Positions 5,993 through 12,892 of a DNA stretch of 15,208 nucleotides are shown here, one piece after another. Each line of letters starts with the position of its first letter. The stretch's first letter is position 1. Under the pieces are notes generated by a model. The model was not told where the DNA came from. It searched no databases and saw only the letters and a program-made list of their open reading frames with translations. The stretch is from an uncultured Erysipelotrichaceae bacterium. GTDB taxonomy: Bacteria > Bacillota_I > Bacilli_A > RF39 > UBA660. The translations under genes were made by a program, and so were the position numbers. The stretch spans positions 1 to 15,208 of the forward strand of contig CACXJP010000037.1 of NCBI GenBank assembly GCA_902768065.1, written 5' to 3'.

Positions 5993-6001
5993 TGATATAA
6001 T
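5993..6001 (+). promoter_or_regulatory. Extended -10 promoter of the acyltransferase
   Basis: TGATATAAT (within TATGATATAAT) ends 19 bp before ATG 6021. No -35 match is seen at the usual distance. Confidence 0.7.
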
Positions 6002-6020
6002 ATAAAAAGAAGGTGATTCT

Positions 6021-7187
6021 ATGAGTAATATACTAAAAGAAAACAAAAAATCAATGAAAGAATATAAAAATGAAAGACAATCTAATTTTGAACTATTAAG
6101 GATAATAGCAATGATAATGATTGTGGCACATCATTTGACAATTCACTGTTTTGCAGTTCAATTAGGAGATAAATCTTTATATGCATTAGGTGAATCTTTT
6201 AATAAGGCAATTTTTTTTAAGAAATTATTACTTCCTCAATTATTTATGACAGGGGGTAAAATAGCAAATATAATTTTTGTTTTAATAACAGGGTATTTTC
6301 TTATTGATCGGAAAATAAATATCACTAAACAAATTAAAAAAATTTTTTCACAATTGGCATTCGTTGTACCTATAATTGTATTTGTTTCGTTTTTATTTTA
6401 CAGATATCATTCTAATACATTTATTGGAATACAAAATTTCAACATCTTAAATTCTGATTATTGGTTCATCGGATACTATATTGGAATCATATCAATAGCT
6501 TATATATTTTTAAATAAATTTTTAAATAAACTAAAGAAAAAAGAATATGATATATTATTAGCTATAATGTTTTCTATATTAAGTATTGCTTTTTTAAGAA
6601 ATAGTATATCTGATATTAGTCCAAACATATTAACATTATTTGTGGGAATTTTTATTTATTCCTTAGGTGGATATATTCGACTATATAGTCCATTTAAAAA
6701 TATAAGAACGATTATACTGTTTTTTATTATAATTATTTCAATAATAGCTCTTTGTATAAATAATTATAACAATACATTAGTAAATATAAATATTGCTCAA
6801 AGTAATAATATGCAAGGAATTTATCAAAGTCTCATAGGATATAGCGAATATAGTATTTTTTGCTTATTAATAGGTATTTCTACTTTTGAAATATTTAGAC
6901 GTATAAAAATGAAAAATATAAGAATAATAAATTATATTTCATCTTCAACATTTATGATTTACTTATTGCATGATAATGATTTCTTTAGAAATGTATGGAG
7001 AGAAACAAATTGGATTGAAGTCTATTACAACAATAGTGTTAAATTTATTTTTCTATATTTAATGTGGTTAGCCATAATATTCGGAATAGGAATTTTAATA
7101 TATACGATATATTATTTAATACTAAAATTAATAAATACTAAATTTGTATTAAAAACCATTTTTTATAATACAGCTGAAGATTTATGA
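6021..7187 (+). CDS. Membrane acyltransferase, acyltransferase-3 (OafA/WecH-like) family
   Basis: This 388-aa integral membrane protein has about ten hydrophobic segments. Near the first one, NFELLRIIAMIMIVAHHL carries the family's conserved Arg27 and His37/His38. The His is taken to activate the acyl acceptor in known members. The late segment STFMIYLLHDND is also typical of the family. Such enzymes transfer O-acetyl, succinyl or similar groups from CoA to cell-surface polysaccharides, peptidoglycan or antibiotics. The acceptor cannot be told here, and no glycosyltransferase is adjacent. AAGGTGA just before ATG 6021 supports the start. It is monocistronic with its own promoter after repeat C. 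It ends in tandem TGA codons, the only gene here using TGA as stop. Confidence 0.9.
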   Translation: MSNILKENKKSMKEYKNERQSNFELLRIIAMIMIVAHHLTIHCFAVQLGDKSLYALGESFNKAIFFKKLLLPQLFMTGGKIANIIFVLITGYFLIDRKINITKQIKKIFSQLAFVVPIIVFVSFLFYRYHSNTFIGIQNFNILNSDYWFIGYYIGIISIAYIFLNKFLNKLKKKEYDILLAIMFSILSIAFLRNSISDISPNILTLFVGIFIYSLGGYIRLYSPFKNIRTIILFFIIIISIIALCINNYNNTLVNINIAQSNNMQGIYQSLIGYSEYSIFCLLIGISTFEIFRRIKMKNIRIINYISSSTFMIYLLHDNDFFRNVWRETNWIEVYYNNSVKFIFLYLMWLAIIFGIGILIYTIYYLILKLINTKFVLKTIFYNTAEDL

Positions 7188-7195
7188 TGATGTTC

Positions 7196-7203
7196 TGTAT
7201 AAT
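7196..7203 (+). promoter_or_regulatory. Possible -10 for the small DUF7662-like gene
   Basis: TGTATAAT lies 50 bp before the start at 7255. The TG is immediately adjacent to the -10 rather than spaced by one base, and no -35 is clear, so it is weaker than the other promoters here. Confidence 0.35.
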
Positions 7204-7254
7204 AAGATATCATAAAATAAATTATACAATATAAAGGAAGGGTTGAAAAATTAT

Positions 7255-7461
7255 ATGAGCAAATATGAACCATTATGGAAATATATTAAAGATAATAATA
7301 AAGATGAATATAAATTATCATTTGATGAAGTAAAAAAAATAGTGGGATTTAATTTTGATCATGCCTTTTTGACTTACAAAAAAGAGTTACTAGATTATGG
7401 ATATGAATTCAAAAGACTATCTTTAAAAGAAAAATGGGTGTGGATAGTTAAAAAACAATAG
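7255..7461 (+). CDS. Small conserved protein, DUF7662-like
   Basis: This 68-aa protein, MSKYEPLWKYI followed by LSFDEVKKIVGFNFDHAFLTYKKELLDYGYEF, follows the pattern 'YxPLWxY(I/L) ... L(S/T)F(D/E)E(I/V) ... G ... H(A/S)FLxYKKEL ... YGY'. That pattern is common in short Bacillota proteins of unknown function and resembles DUF7662. It is mixed alpha/beta with no catalytic residues that stand out. ATG 7255 is preferred over TTG 7243: AAGGG at 7238-7242 is 12 nt away, somewhat long, so the start is not certain. It is a single-gene unit ended by the hairpin at 7475. No function is known to me; a small DNA-binding or partner protein is possible. Confidence 0.7.
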   Translation: MSKYEPLWKYIKDNNKDEYKLSFDEVKKIVGFNFDHAFLTYKKELLDYGYEFKRLSLKEKWVWIVKKQ

Positions 7462-7474
7462 AATATTTATTATT

Positions 7475-7502
7475 AAAAGCAGATAAAATAATCTGCTTTT
7501 TT
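7475..7502 (+). terminator. Rho-independent terminator
   Basis: AAAAGCAGAT (7475-7484), loop AAAATA, and ATCTGCTTTT (7491-7500) form a perfect 10-bp stem, with the T run continuing to 7502. It ends the DUF7662-like gene. The next promoter begins 4 bp later. Confidence 0.85.
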
Positions 7503-7505
7503 GTA

Positions 7506-7514
7506 TGATATAAT
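7506..7514 (+). promoter_or_regulatory. Extended -10 promoter of the TfoX-N gene
   Basis: TGATATAAT within TATGATATAAT ends 18 bp before ATG 7533, so the leader is about 12 nt. The region that should hold a -35 is the terminator loop, so the unit probably relies on the extended -10. Confidence 0.7.
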
Positions 7515-7532
7515 ACTTTTGGAGTTGATAAT

Positions 7533-7826
7533 ATGGCTACTACAAAAGAATATAAAGAGTTTATTATAGAACAATTAAACTTGTTAGATGAGATAACTTA
7601 TAAATCTATGATGGGGGAATATTTACTATATTATAAGGGAGTATTATTTGGTGGAATATATGATGATAGATTACTCATAAAAATAGTTGAAACTAACAAA
7701 AAATATAATATGAAAGAAGCCATCCCATATGATGGGGCTAAGACAATGTATTTAGTAGAGGATGTTGATAATCAAGATTGGTTAAAAGAAATAGTGTTAA
7801 ATACATACAAAGGATTAATTAAATAA
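7533..7826 (+). CDS. TfoX/Sxy N-terminal domain protein
   Basis: This 97-aa single-domain protein follows the TfoX-N pattern: MATTKEYKEFIIEQL, then YKSMMGEYLLYYKGVLFGGIYDDRLLIKIVE, matching the family's 'R-x-M-F/M-G-x-Y-x-L-Y' and 'DDxLxxK' signatures. In Proteobacteria full-length TfoX/Sxy controls competence with CRP, but the N-domain-only Bacillota proteins have no established role, so a competence function should not be assumed. GGAG at 7521-7524 supports the start. Its stop codon (TAA, 7824-7826) lies inside the first TetR operator (7821-7838), so the downstream regulator may also affect the end of this transcript. Confidence 0.82.
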   Translation: MATTKEYKEFIIEQLNLLDEITYKSMMGEYLLYYKGVLFGGIYDDRLLIKIVETNKKYNMKEAIPYDGAKTMYLVEDVDNQDWLKEIVLNTYKGLIK

Positions 7827-7838
7827 CAAATGTTATTT
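7821..7838. promoter_or_regulatory. TetR operator, upstream copy
   Basis: AAATAACAAATGTTATTT has perfect 8-base inverted arms (AAATAACA / TGTTATTT) around AA. It lies just upstream of the -35 of the tetR promoter and overlaps the stop codon of the TfoX-N gene. Confidence 0.82.
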
Positions 7839-7842
7839 TATA

Positions 7843-7871
7843 TTGACAAAGATGTAATAATATGCTATTAT
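7843..7871 (+). promoter_or_regulatory. Promoter of the tetR-methyltransferase operon
   Basis: A consensus -35 TTGACA (7843-7848), a 17-bp spacer and TATTAT (7866-7871) make the only classical full promoter in the window. Identical operators flank it on both sides. It lacks the TGn extension the other promoters use, as expected for a promoter kept strong but repressible. Confidence 0.88.
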
Positions 7872-7872
7872 T

Positions 7873-7890
7873 AAATAACAAATGTTATTT
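7873..7890. promoter_or_regulatory. TetR operator, downstream copy
   Basis: An identical 18-bp copy of the site at 7821 starts 2 bp after the -10 and covers the transcription start. The two copies are exactly 52 bp apart, five turns of B-DNA, so both face the same side of the helix. Confidence 0.82.
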
Positions 7891-7913
7891 TAAACATTCG
7901 TGAGGTGATATTT

Positions 7914-8468
7914 ATGTCAAGGAAAATTAAATATTCTAAAGAAGAAATATTAGAAAAAAGCATTGAATTTATAAAAGAAAAAGGATATTCAACTTTAACA
8001 GTAAGAGAACTTGCAAAATACATAGGGTGTTCAACACAACCATTATTTAAGAATTATGATAACTTTGACTCATATAAAGATGATCTAAAAAAACATCTAA
8101 GAAAAGACTATACTAGTTTTATTGAAAAACAAATTGATGAAGATGATTATTTATATACCATAAGTTATGCATATGCTCTTTATGCAAAGAAAGAACCAAA
8201 TATATTTTATTCTATGTTTATGGCGGATCTTGCTGGCTCTAGAACAGTAAAAGAGGTCCTAAATACAGAAAGAAATAGGAAAACAATAGATGCAATGATA
8301 AAACAATATAATATTTCTTCAGATAAAGCAGAAAAAGTATATAGAGATGTAAGGTTTTATACTCATGGAATGGCAACACAATTATGTGTAAATAGTATTA
8401 AACTAAGTGATAAGGAGATAAGAGATTTAATAAAGAATAATATCAAGAACAATTTAAAGGGGGATTAG
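7914..8468 (+). CDS. TetR/AcrR-family transcriptional repressor
   Basis: This 184-aa protein has an N-terminal HTH at about 8-50: SKEEILEKSIEFIKEKGYSTLTVRELAKYIGCSTQPLFKNYDNFDS. The recognition helix is around CSTQPLFKNY, where family members usually have VSxGxLYxHF. The C-terminal ligand-binding and dimerisation part is helical, with an FYSMFMADLAG segment, and has no recognised ligand signature. ATG 7914 is preferred over GTG 7905 because GAGGTGA (7902-7908) lies 5 nt upstream and contains the GTG. It very likely represses its own promoter through the two palindromes. The downstream methyltransferase, starting 2 nt after its stop, is the probable regulated enzyme. Confidence 0.92.
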   Translation: MSRKIKYSKEEILEKSIEFIKEKGYSTLTVRELAKYIGCSTQPLFKNYDNFDSYKDDLKKHLRKDYTSFIEKQIDEDDYLYTISYAYALYAKKEPNIFYSMFMADLAGSRTVKEVLNTERNRKTIDAMIKQYNISSDKAEKVYRDVRFYTHGMATQLCVNSIKLSDKEIRDLIKNNIKNNLKGD

Positions 8469-8470
8469 TT

Positions 8471-9100
8471 ATGAATTTATATGAGAGAAATCAAAAACAA
8501 AGGGTATTCTTTAATGAGAAAATAGATTCTTATGATGATACTCATAGTACATATATGGAAACAAAAAGGACGCTTACAGACAGCTTAGATAGAGACGTAA
8601 AAAAAATATTAGATTTAGGTGCCGGAACAGGGTTAGAACTAATACATCTATTTGAAGTGTATCCAGAAGCTGAAGTTACAGTCATAGATATTACCGAAAA
8701 CATGCTTGAAGAATTAAAGAAAAGAAGTTTTGCAGATCACGTTACTACTATATGTGGAGATTTCTTTGAGGTTGAATTTGGAGATAGTTATGATGCAGTT
8801 ATATCTACATCAGCTCTTCATCACTTTAAAACAGAAGAAAAAATAAAACTATATAAAAAGATATATGATTGTTTAAAAGAAAATGGTCAATTTATAAATT
8901 GTGATAAGATAGCTTTATCACAAGAAATAGAAGATGGTCAATTATATGAACTAGAAAACAATATAGAAAATCACAAACATATAGATACGCCACTTACTGT
9001 AGAACATGAAATAGAAGTATTAAAAAGGGTTGGCTTTCAAGAAATAACTTCAAGTAATGTTGATAAAGAAAATTATAGTTTAATAAAAGCACGAAAATAA
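8471..9100 (+). CDS. Class I SAM-dependent methyltransferase, co-transcribed with tetR
   Basis: This 209-aa protein has motif I ILDLGAGTGLE (46-56), Asp73 in VTVIDIT (ribose contact), ICGDFFE (94-100) for the adenine edge, and YDAVISTSALHHF (107-119), the motif IV region of small-molecule methyltransferases. The N-terminal segment VFFNEKIDSYD is typical of the Methyltransf_25/UbiE-like group. AAAGGGGG (8456-8463) precedes the start. Control by a TetR repressor suggests induction by a compound that the enzyme may modify, such as a toxic metabolite, drug or quorum-type molecule. That is inference from the arrangement; the acceptor is unknown. Confidence 0.9.
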   Translation: MNLYERNQKQRVFFNEKIDSYDDTHSTYMETKRTLTDSLDRDVKKILDLGAGTGLELIHLFEVYPEAEVTVIDITENMLEELKKRSFADHVTTICGDFFEVEFGDSYDAVISTSALHHFKTEEKIKLYKKIYDCLKENGQFINCDKIALSQEIEDGQLYELENNIENHKHIDTPLTVEHEIEVLKRVGFQEITSSNVDKENYSLIKARK

Positions 9101-9133
9101 TAAAGGTTATCATTCAGATAATCTTTTATTATT
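9096..9133 (+). terminator. Rho-independent terminator overlapping the methyltransferase stop
   Basis: AATAATAAAGGTTATC (9096-9111) pairs with GATAATCTTTTATTATT (9117-9133) around a 5-nt loop. It forms a 16-bp stem with one G-U pair and one bulged T. The stop codon is part of the left arm, and the right arm runs up to the next promoter. Confidence 0.75.
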
Positions 9134-9134
9134 A

Positions 9135-9143
9135 TGATATAAT
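9135..9143 (+). promoter_or_regulatory. Extended -10 promoter of the YoaP-like operon
   Basis: TGATATAAT, part of TATGATATAAT, lies 56 bp before ATG 9200 and directly follows the terminator stem of the preceding gene. The leader (about 9150-9199) is A-rich with no visible structure. Confidence 0.68.
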
Positions 9144-9199
9144 AGAGTAAAGATGAAATTATAATTTAAATCAAAGGAAAATAAAAGGAGAAAATAAAA

Positions 9200-9946
9200 A
9201 TGAATGAATATATTAATTTAGATTTAAATAATATTGATGAGGAACATATTTGTTGTGCAATTGGAGATCCTAAACATCAAGAAGGTGTTGATAAGAAAAA
9301 AGAATGGATAAAAAACAAATTAAAGGATGGACATATTTTTAGAAAATTAAATGCAAGAGGGAAGATATTTATTGAATATGAACCACTAGAAACGGCATGG
9401 GTACCAATAAATGGAACAAACTATGAATACATCTACTGCCTTTGGGTAGCAGGAAGTTTCAAAGGAAAAGGAATAGGTAAAGAATTATTAGAATATGCAA
9501 TTAATGATGCAAAAGAAAAAAACAAGAGTGGAATATGTACACTAGTTTCAAAGAAAAAGAAACCGTTTTTAGGAGAAAAGAAATTCTTTGAGCATTTTGG
9601 ATTCAAAGTTGTAGATAGTATTGAAGATTATGAGTTAATGGCACTACAATTTGATGACAAAGAAAAACCTAAATTCAGTGAAACAGCAAGAAAAATGGAA
9701 ATTGATAATGAGGATTTTACTATTTATTATTCTAACGAATGTCCATATGTAGAATATGAAATAACTGAATTAACAGATTATGCTAAATCAAAAAATATCA
9801 AATTAAATATTATAAAGATAGATTCTCTTGAAAAAGCAAAGAATGCACCTTGTATAATAAACAATTGGGCCAACTTTTATAAAGGCAAATTTATTTCAAA
9901 TACTATATTGAATGCAAATGCCCTAGAAAAGCTATTAAGCAAATAG
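9200..9946 (+). CDS. yoaP: YoaP-like GNAT acetyltransferase with thioredoxin-like C-terminal domain
   Basis: This 248-aa protein is about the size of Bacillus subtilis YoaP. The N-terminal GNAT domain shows the acetyl-CoA pyrophosphate loop KGKGIG (88-93), preceded by the strand YIYCLWVAGSF and followed by the GKELLEYAINDAK helix. KKFFEHFGFKVVD (128-139) is the typical GNAT end. Residues 173-248 form the YoaP C-terminal domain with TIYYSNECPYVEYE, a thioredoxin-like strand-turn with a single cysteine (Cys181) in place of CxxC, and a likely cis-Pro region at APCIINNW. Known GNATs acetylate an amine with acetyl-CoA; the substrate of YoaP proteins is not established to my knowledge. AAAAGGAG (9184-9191) supports the start. 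It heads an operon with DUF3781 (10-nt gap) and DUF1294. Confidence 0.85.
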   Translation: MNEYINLDLNNIDEEHICCAIGDPKHQEGVDKKKEWIKNKLKDGHIFRKLNARGKIFIEYEPLETAWVPINGTNYEYIYCLWVAGSFKGKGIGKELLEYAINDAKEKNKSGICTLVSKKKKPFLGEKKFFEHFGFKVVDSIEDYELMALQFDDKEKPKFSETARKMEIDNEDFTIYYSNECPYVEYEITELTDYAKSKNIKLNIIKIDSLEKAKNAPCIINNWANFYKGKFISNTILNANALEKLLSK

Positions 9947-9956
9947 GAGTAATTCA

Positions 9957-10202
9957 ATGAAAAATGGTCTGTTATTAAATATTAATAGAATACATACAAC
10001 TGAACAAGGAAAACAAAGAATAAAAAATAATATTAATTTAAAATCTATAGATCCAGTAGAATACTGTATTAATATAGTAAAAAATAAAAATTGTATAATA
10101 AATAAAAAAGGAAAGAATTGGTACTGTGAATTAGATAATATAGTTATAACAATAAATTCATATAGTTATACAATCATCACAGCACACGAAAAAAATGATT
10201 AA
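9957..10202 (+). CDS. DUF3781 protein
   Basis: This 81-aa protein has the DUF3781 pattern: an N-terminal 'NRIHTTEQGKQRIKNNI', a central 'VEYCINIVKN', then 'IINKKGKNWYCELDNIVITINSYSYTIITAHE', where GKNWY and the ITxNxxSYTIITAH end are the conserved hallmarks. The role is unknown. The conserved polar strand end with His suggests binding or catalysis on a small ligand, but nothing proves it. TAGGAG at 9944-9949 overlaps the stop of the YoaP-like gene and serves this start, so the two are co-translated. Its 3' end overlaps the DUF1294 gene by 8 nt. Confidence 0.85.
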   Translation: MKNGLLLNINRIHTTEQGKQRIKNNINLKSIDPVEYCINIVKNKNCIINKKGKNWYCELDNIVITINSYSYTIITAHEKND

Positions 10203-10479
10203 CAATCTAAATATATATTTAATAGTCTATATTTTATTAATTAATATTATTACATTTATACTATTTGGTATAGATAAATATGCGGCAATTAAACATATAA
10301 GAAGGATAAGAGAAATAACTCTCTTAGGATTATCATTAATAGGTGGAGCATTAGGTGGATTAATTGCTATGTATTTATTTCATCATAAGACAGCAAAGCT
10401 ATTATTTAAATATGGAATACCATTACTACTGATAACAAATACAATTACAATTGTTTTTGTTGTGATAAATGTCACGTAA
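10195..10479 (+). CDS. DUF1294 small membrane protein
   Basis: This 94-aa protein has three hydrophobic stretches (about 5-25, 42-60 and 72-92). The DUF1294 signature lies between them: FGIDKYAAIKHIRRIREITLL followed by GGALGGLIAMYLFHHKTAK. The 'DK-x-A-x5-R-R-I/R-E' and 'GG-x-x-G-x9-H-K-T' elements are the family's conserved polar residues, probably at the cytosolic face. The function is unknown. The start ATG overlaps the DUF3781 stop (ATGATTAA), indicating coupling. It is the last gene of the operon, with a bidirectional terminator 36 nt on. Confidence 0.88.
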   Translation: MINNLNIYLIVYILLINIITFILFGIDKYAAIKHIRRIREITLLGLSLIGGALGGLIAMYLFHHKTAKLLFKYGIPLLLITNTITIVFVVINVT

Positions 10480-10514
10480 ATACAATAAATTAAATTTAAA
10501 GCAGAAAAAAATAT

Positions 10515-10545
10515 AAAAAAAAGAAAGTGTTAACTTTCTTTTTTT
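10515..10545. terminator. Bidirectional terminator between convergent genes
   Basis: A run of A residues ending AAGAAAG (10515-10527), a TGTTAA loop, and CTTTCTTTTTTT (10534-10545) form a 12-bp stem with A and T tracts on both sides. It can end transcripts from either direction. The stop codon of the minus-strand gene (10544-10546) lies in its right arm. Confidence 0.8.
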
Positions 10546-11911
10546 AACCATCTGCAACTATAGAAGAAGCACCATAATATTCAGCAATCCATCTATTTGT
10601 CCATGACTCTGGATTGAATGTAAGATAACCATTATATGTAAATGAATTATATTTTCCAACAGATTCAGGGAAAGAGTGAACAGATACATCCATTTTACCA
10701 TTCTTAAGTTGTTCTCTAATTTGTTCAGCATGATCATCTATACAAGCTTTAGTATCTTTTATATCATAATATGCTTCATTATATGCACTTATTGCGTTAA
10801 ATGATAAACATATCATTAAGAATATATATAACTTTTTAATAAGTACTGCATATTTTCCTTCTTCTATTTTAGATAAATTTAATCCAATTATTATAACTAA
10901 ATAAACAAATGCAAACATCCAACATCTCTCAGGATAAGCTGGAGATAACACAAGAGAATAAACACTTATAAATGAAAAACCTAAGAATATAATTTGAACT
11001 CCATATTCACTAATATATGCTTTAAGATCTTTCTGTTTTTTTATAGAAAGAATAAATGTGAATATAGCAACAGTAACTATAGTGCCTATATGTTCTTTAG
11101 TAAGTCGAGTTATTTTTATTGTATATTCAACAAGATAAGGAATACCATAATTTACTCCAGGATACATTTCCTCAGTTCTAATATAGTTTCCAGGAGCAAC
11201 CACTAACAATATATAACTGATAACAGTACCAGCTAATGCGAAATAACACCATTTAGGAATATTATTATATTTAATTTTATAAAAAACGGTAAACATAATT
11301 ATGGCAACGATCAGAGCACAACCAGAATTTTCATTAGCACATCCAATTAATAATCCATATAAAAGAAGTAATATTCTATTTCTATTATTATCTTTTATTG
11401 CGTTCTTATCATCAAGATGTTTTTTAAATATCAGGGTCATAACCATAATCAAAACTGACGACCATAAGTAATTTGCACTTCCACTTTTCCATAATATTGT
11501 AGATCCAGGTTGAGGAACAAATAAGAAAACAGTAGCAAATATTGTTATTAATAAAGGTATATTTAGACTTTTCTTTCCACAAACGTGTAGATATATAAGT
11601 ATACCTAAAACAATAAACATAATAGAGTTAAATACATCAAAGAAATCTTTTCCTAATAGGAATGCAAATTGTAAGAAGAAGTGAACAGTAACTCTTCCTC
11701 CCCATAATCTCCAGTGGTTTGCCATTGATCCAAACAACTCAAACGGATTTGATAAAAGCCGAGTGTTTGCAGTTGGAAAACGGTTTTCAAATACATACTG
11801 ATATATATAATCATCTGCAACAAATGCTGTATAATGGTTCAGCACAAACATAAAAATAAATACGGCTATTAAAACTGCAGCCAATATAATATATGGAGTT
11901 TTTTTCTTCAT
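10544..11911 (-). CDS. DUF6056-like polytopic membrane protein, possible GT-C-type glycosyltransferase
   Basis: This 455-aa protein has about ten to twelve membrane segments. After the first helix comes FVADDYIYQYVFENR, an acidic Asp-Asp pair at the outer face, and then HWRLWGGRVTVHF. Both are characteristic of DUF6056-like proteins. The ADD after TM1 matches the place of the catalytic acidic pair in lipid-linked-sugar GT-C enzymes. SYxxLVLSPAYPERCW and a soluble C-terminal tail of about 80 residues follow. A role in cell-surface glycan transfer is inference. The start is ATG at 11911-11909, not the GTG at 11920, because AGGTGA lies 5 nt before it. It is the only minus-strand gene and has no neighbour of related function; its promoter lies in the AT-rich 11912-12005 gap but cannot be fixed. 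Confidence 0.85.
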   Translation of the reverse strand: MKKKTPYIILAAVLIAVFIFMFVLNHYTAFVADDYIYQYVFENRFPTANTRLLSNPFELFGSMANHWRLWGGRVTVHFFLQFAFLLGKDFFDVFNSIMFIVLGILIYLHVCGKKSLNIPLLITIFATVFLFVPQPGSTILWKSGSANYLWSSVLIMVMTLIFKKHLDDKNAIKDNNRNRILLLLYGLLIGCANENSGCALIVAIIMFTVFYKIKYNNIPKWCYFALAGTVISYILLVVAPGNYIRTEEMYPGVNYGIPYLVEYTIKITRLTKEHIGTIVTVAIFTFILSIKKQKDLKAYISEYGVQIIFLGFSFISVYSLVLSPAYPERCWMFAFVYLVIIIGLNLSKIEEGKYAVLIKKLYIFLMICLSFNAISAYNEAYYDIKDTKACIDDHAEQIREQLKNGKMDVSVHSFPESVGKYNSFTYNGYLTFNPESWTNRWIAEYYGASSIVADG

Positions 11912-12005
11912 TATCATCACCTACATTAAATATAACATAATTAATTATATAATAATAGTAATAAAAATAAAATATATAAATCTACTTAATAAAATAAATT
12001 ATATT

Positions 12006-12014
12006 TGGTATAAT
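12006..12014 (+). promoter_or_regulatory. Extended -10 promoter of nfnAB
   Basis: TGGTATAAT (TGn-TATAAT) lies 28 bp before ATG 12043, followed by AGAGGTGA at 12032-12039. The best -35 at a 17-bp spacing is TTAATA, which is poor. The 11912-12005 interval, shared with the divergent minus-strand gene, is almost all A and T and shows no clear operator. Confidence 0.65.
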
Positions 12015-12042
12015 GTATATGAAAAATAGAAAGAGGTGAATT

Positions 12043-12882
12043 ATGTATAAGGTATTAAGAAATGAAAAAATCAGTCCTAATTCATATATAATGGAAATAG
12101 AAGCTAAAGATATTATTAATAAAGCCCTACCAGGACAATTTGTAATACTAATGACAAAAGAAGATAGTGAAAGAATTCCTCTTACTATCTATGATATGGA
12201 TAAAAAGAAAGGAACTGTTTCTGTAATATATCAAGTAATTGGAGCATCAACAGAGGAAATGACTAAAATAAAAGATGAATTATTTGCAATAACAGGCCCT
12301 CTAGGTAAACCTAATGAAATGTGTGCAGAACCAGAAAAATATAAAGGAAAAAGAATTGTTTATGTAGCAGGTGGAGTAGGAATTGCACCAGTATATCCAC
12401 AAGTAAAATACTTAAAAGAACAAGGCTTTGATATTGATGTAATTTATGGATCAAGAACTGCTCAATTATTATTAATTAGAGATAAAATAGAAAAAGTAAC
12501 AAAGAAAATTCGTTATGCAACAGATGATGGATCATTTGGAAAAAAGGGTTTTGTTACGGATATATTAGAAGAACATATAAATGATTATGATATTTGTGTT
12601 GCAATAGGACCAATGATAATGATGAAAAATGTTGCCGAATTAACTAAAAAACATAATTTAAAGACGATAGTAAGTATGAATCCATTAATGGTTGATGGTA
12701 GTGGAATGTGTGGTGCATGTAGATGCGAAATAGAAGGTAAGCCTAAATTTGCATGTATTGATGGTCCAGAATTTGATGGCCATAAAGTTAACTTTGACTT
12801 AGCAATGAAGAGAATGAATATCTACAAGGAAGAAGAACAAGTTTTATTAGATAAAATGAAAAAAGCATTGAGAAAAAAATAG
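12043..12882 (+). CDS. nfnA: NADH-dependent reduced ferredoxin:NADP+ oxidoreductase subunit A
   Basis: NfnA is the small subunit of the soluble flavin-based electron-bifurcating complex, which couples NADH and reduced ferredoxin to NADP+ reduction and can run in reverse. The 279-aa chain has a ferredoxin-reductase beta-barrel with FAD contacts in RIPLTIYD (45-52) and VIYQVIGAST (61-70). The NAD(H) domain contains VYVAGGVGIAPVYPQVKYL and GPMIMMKN. The C-terminal [2Fe-2S] site is DGSGMCGACRCEI...FAC, with Cys223, Cys226 and Cys238 as likely ligands and Asp218 placed where known Nfn structures use an Asp as fourth ligand. Cys228 is an extra cysteine near the cluster. The fold is shared with PyrK, but the adjacent nfnB settles the assignment. 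It lies 10 nt before nfnB, with an AGGAGGGG site at the end of this gene. Confidence 0.92.
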   Translation: MYKVLRNEKISPNSYIMEIEAKDIINKALPGQFVILMTKEDSERIPLTIYDMDKKKGTVSVIYQVIGASTEEMTKIKDELFAITGPLGKPNEMCAEPEKYKGKRIVYVAGGVGIAPVYPQVKYLKEQGFDIDVIYGSRTAQLLLIRDKIEKVTKKIRYATDDGSFGKKGFVTDILEEHINDYDICVAIGPMIMMKNVAELTKKHNLKTIVSMNPLMVDGSGMCGACRCEIEGKPKFACIDGPEFDGHKVNFDLAMKRMNIYKEEEQVLLDKMKKALRKK

Positions 12883-12892
12883 GAGGGGTATA

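Noticed and set aside
7185..7190. TGA read as tryptophan (mycoplasma-type code)
   Set aside because: All Trp codons are TGG, no gene has an internal TGA, and the acyltransferase ends naturally at the tandem TGA.
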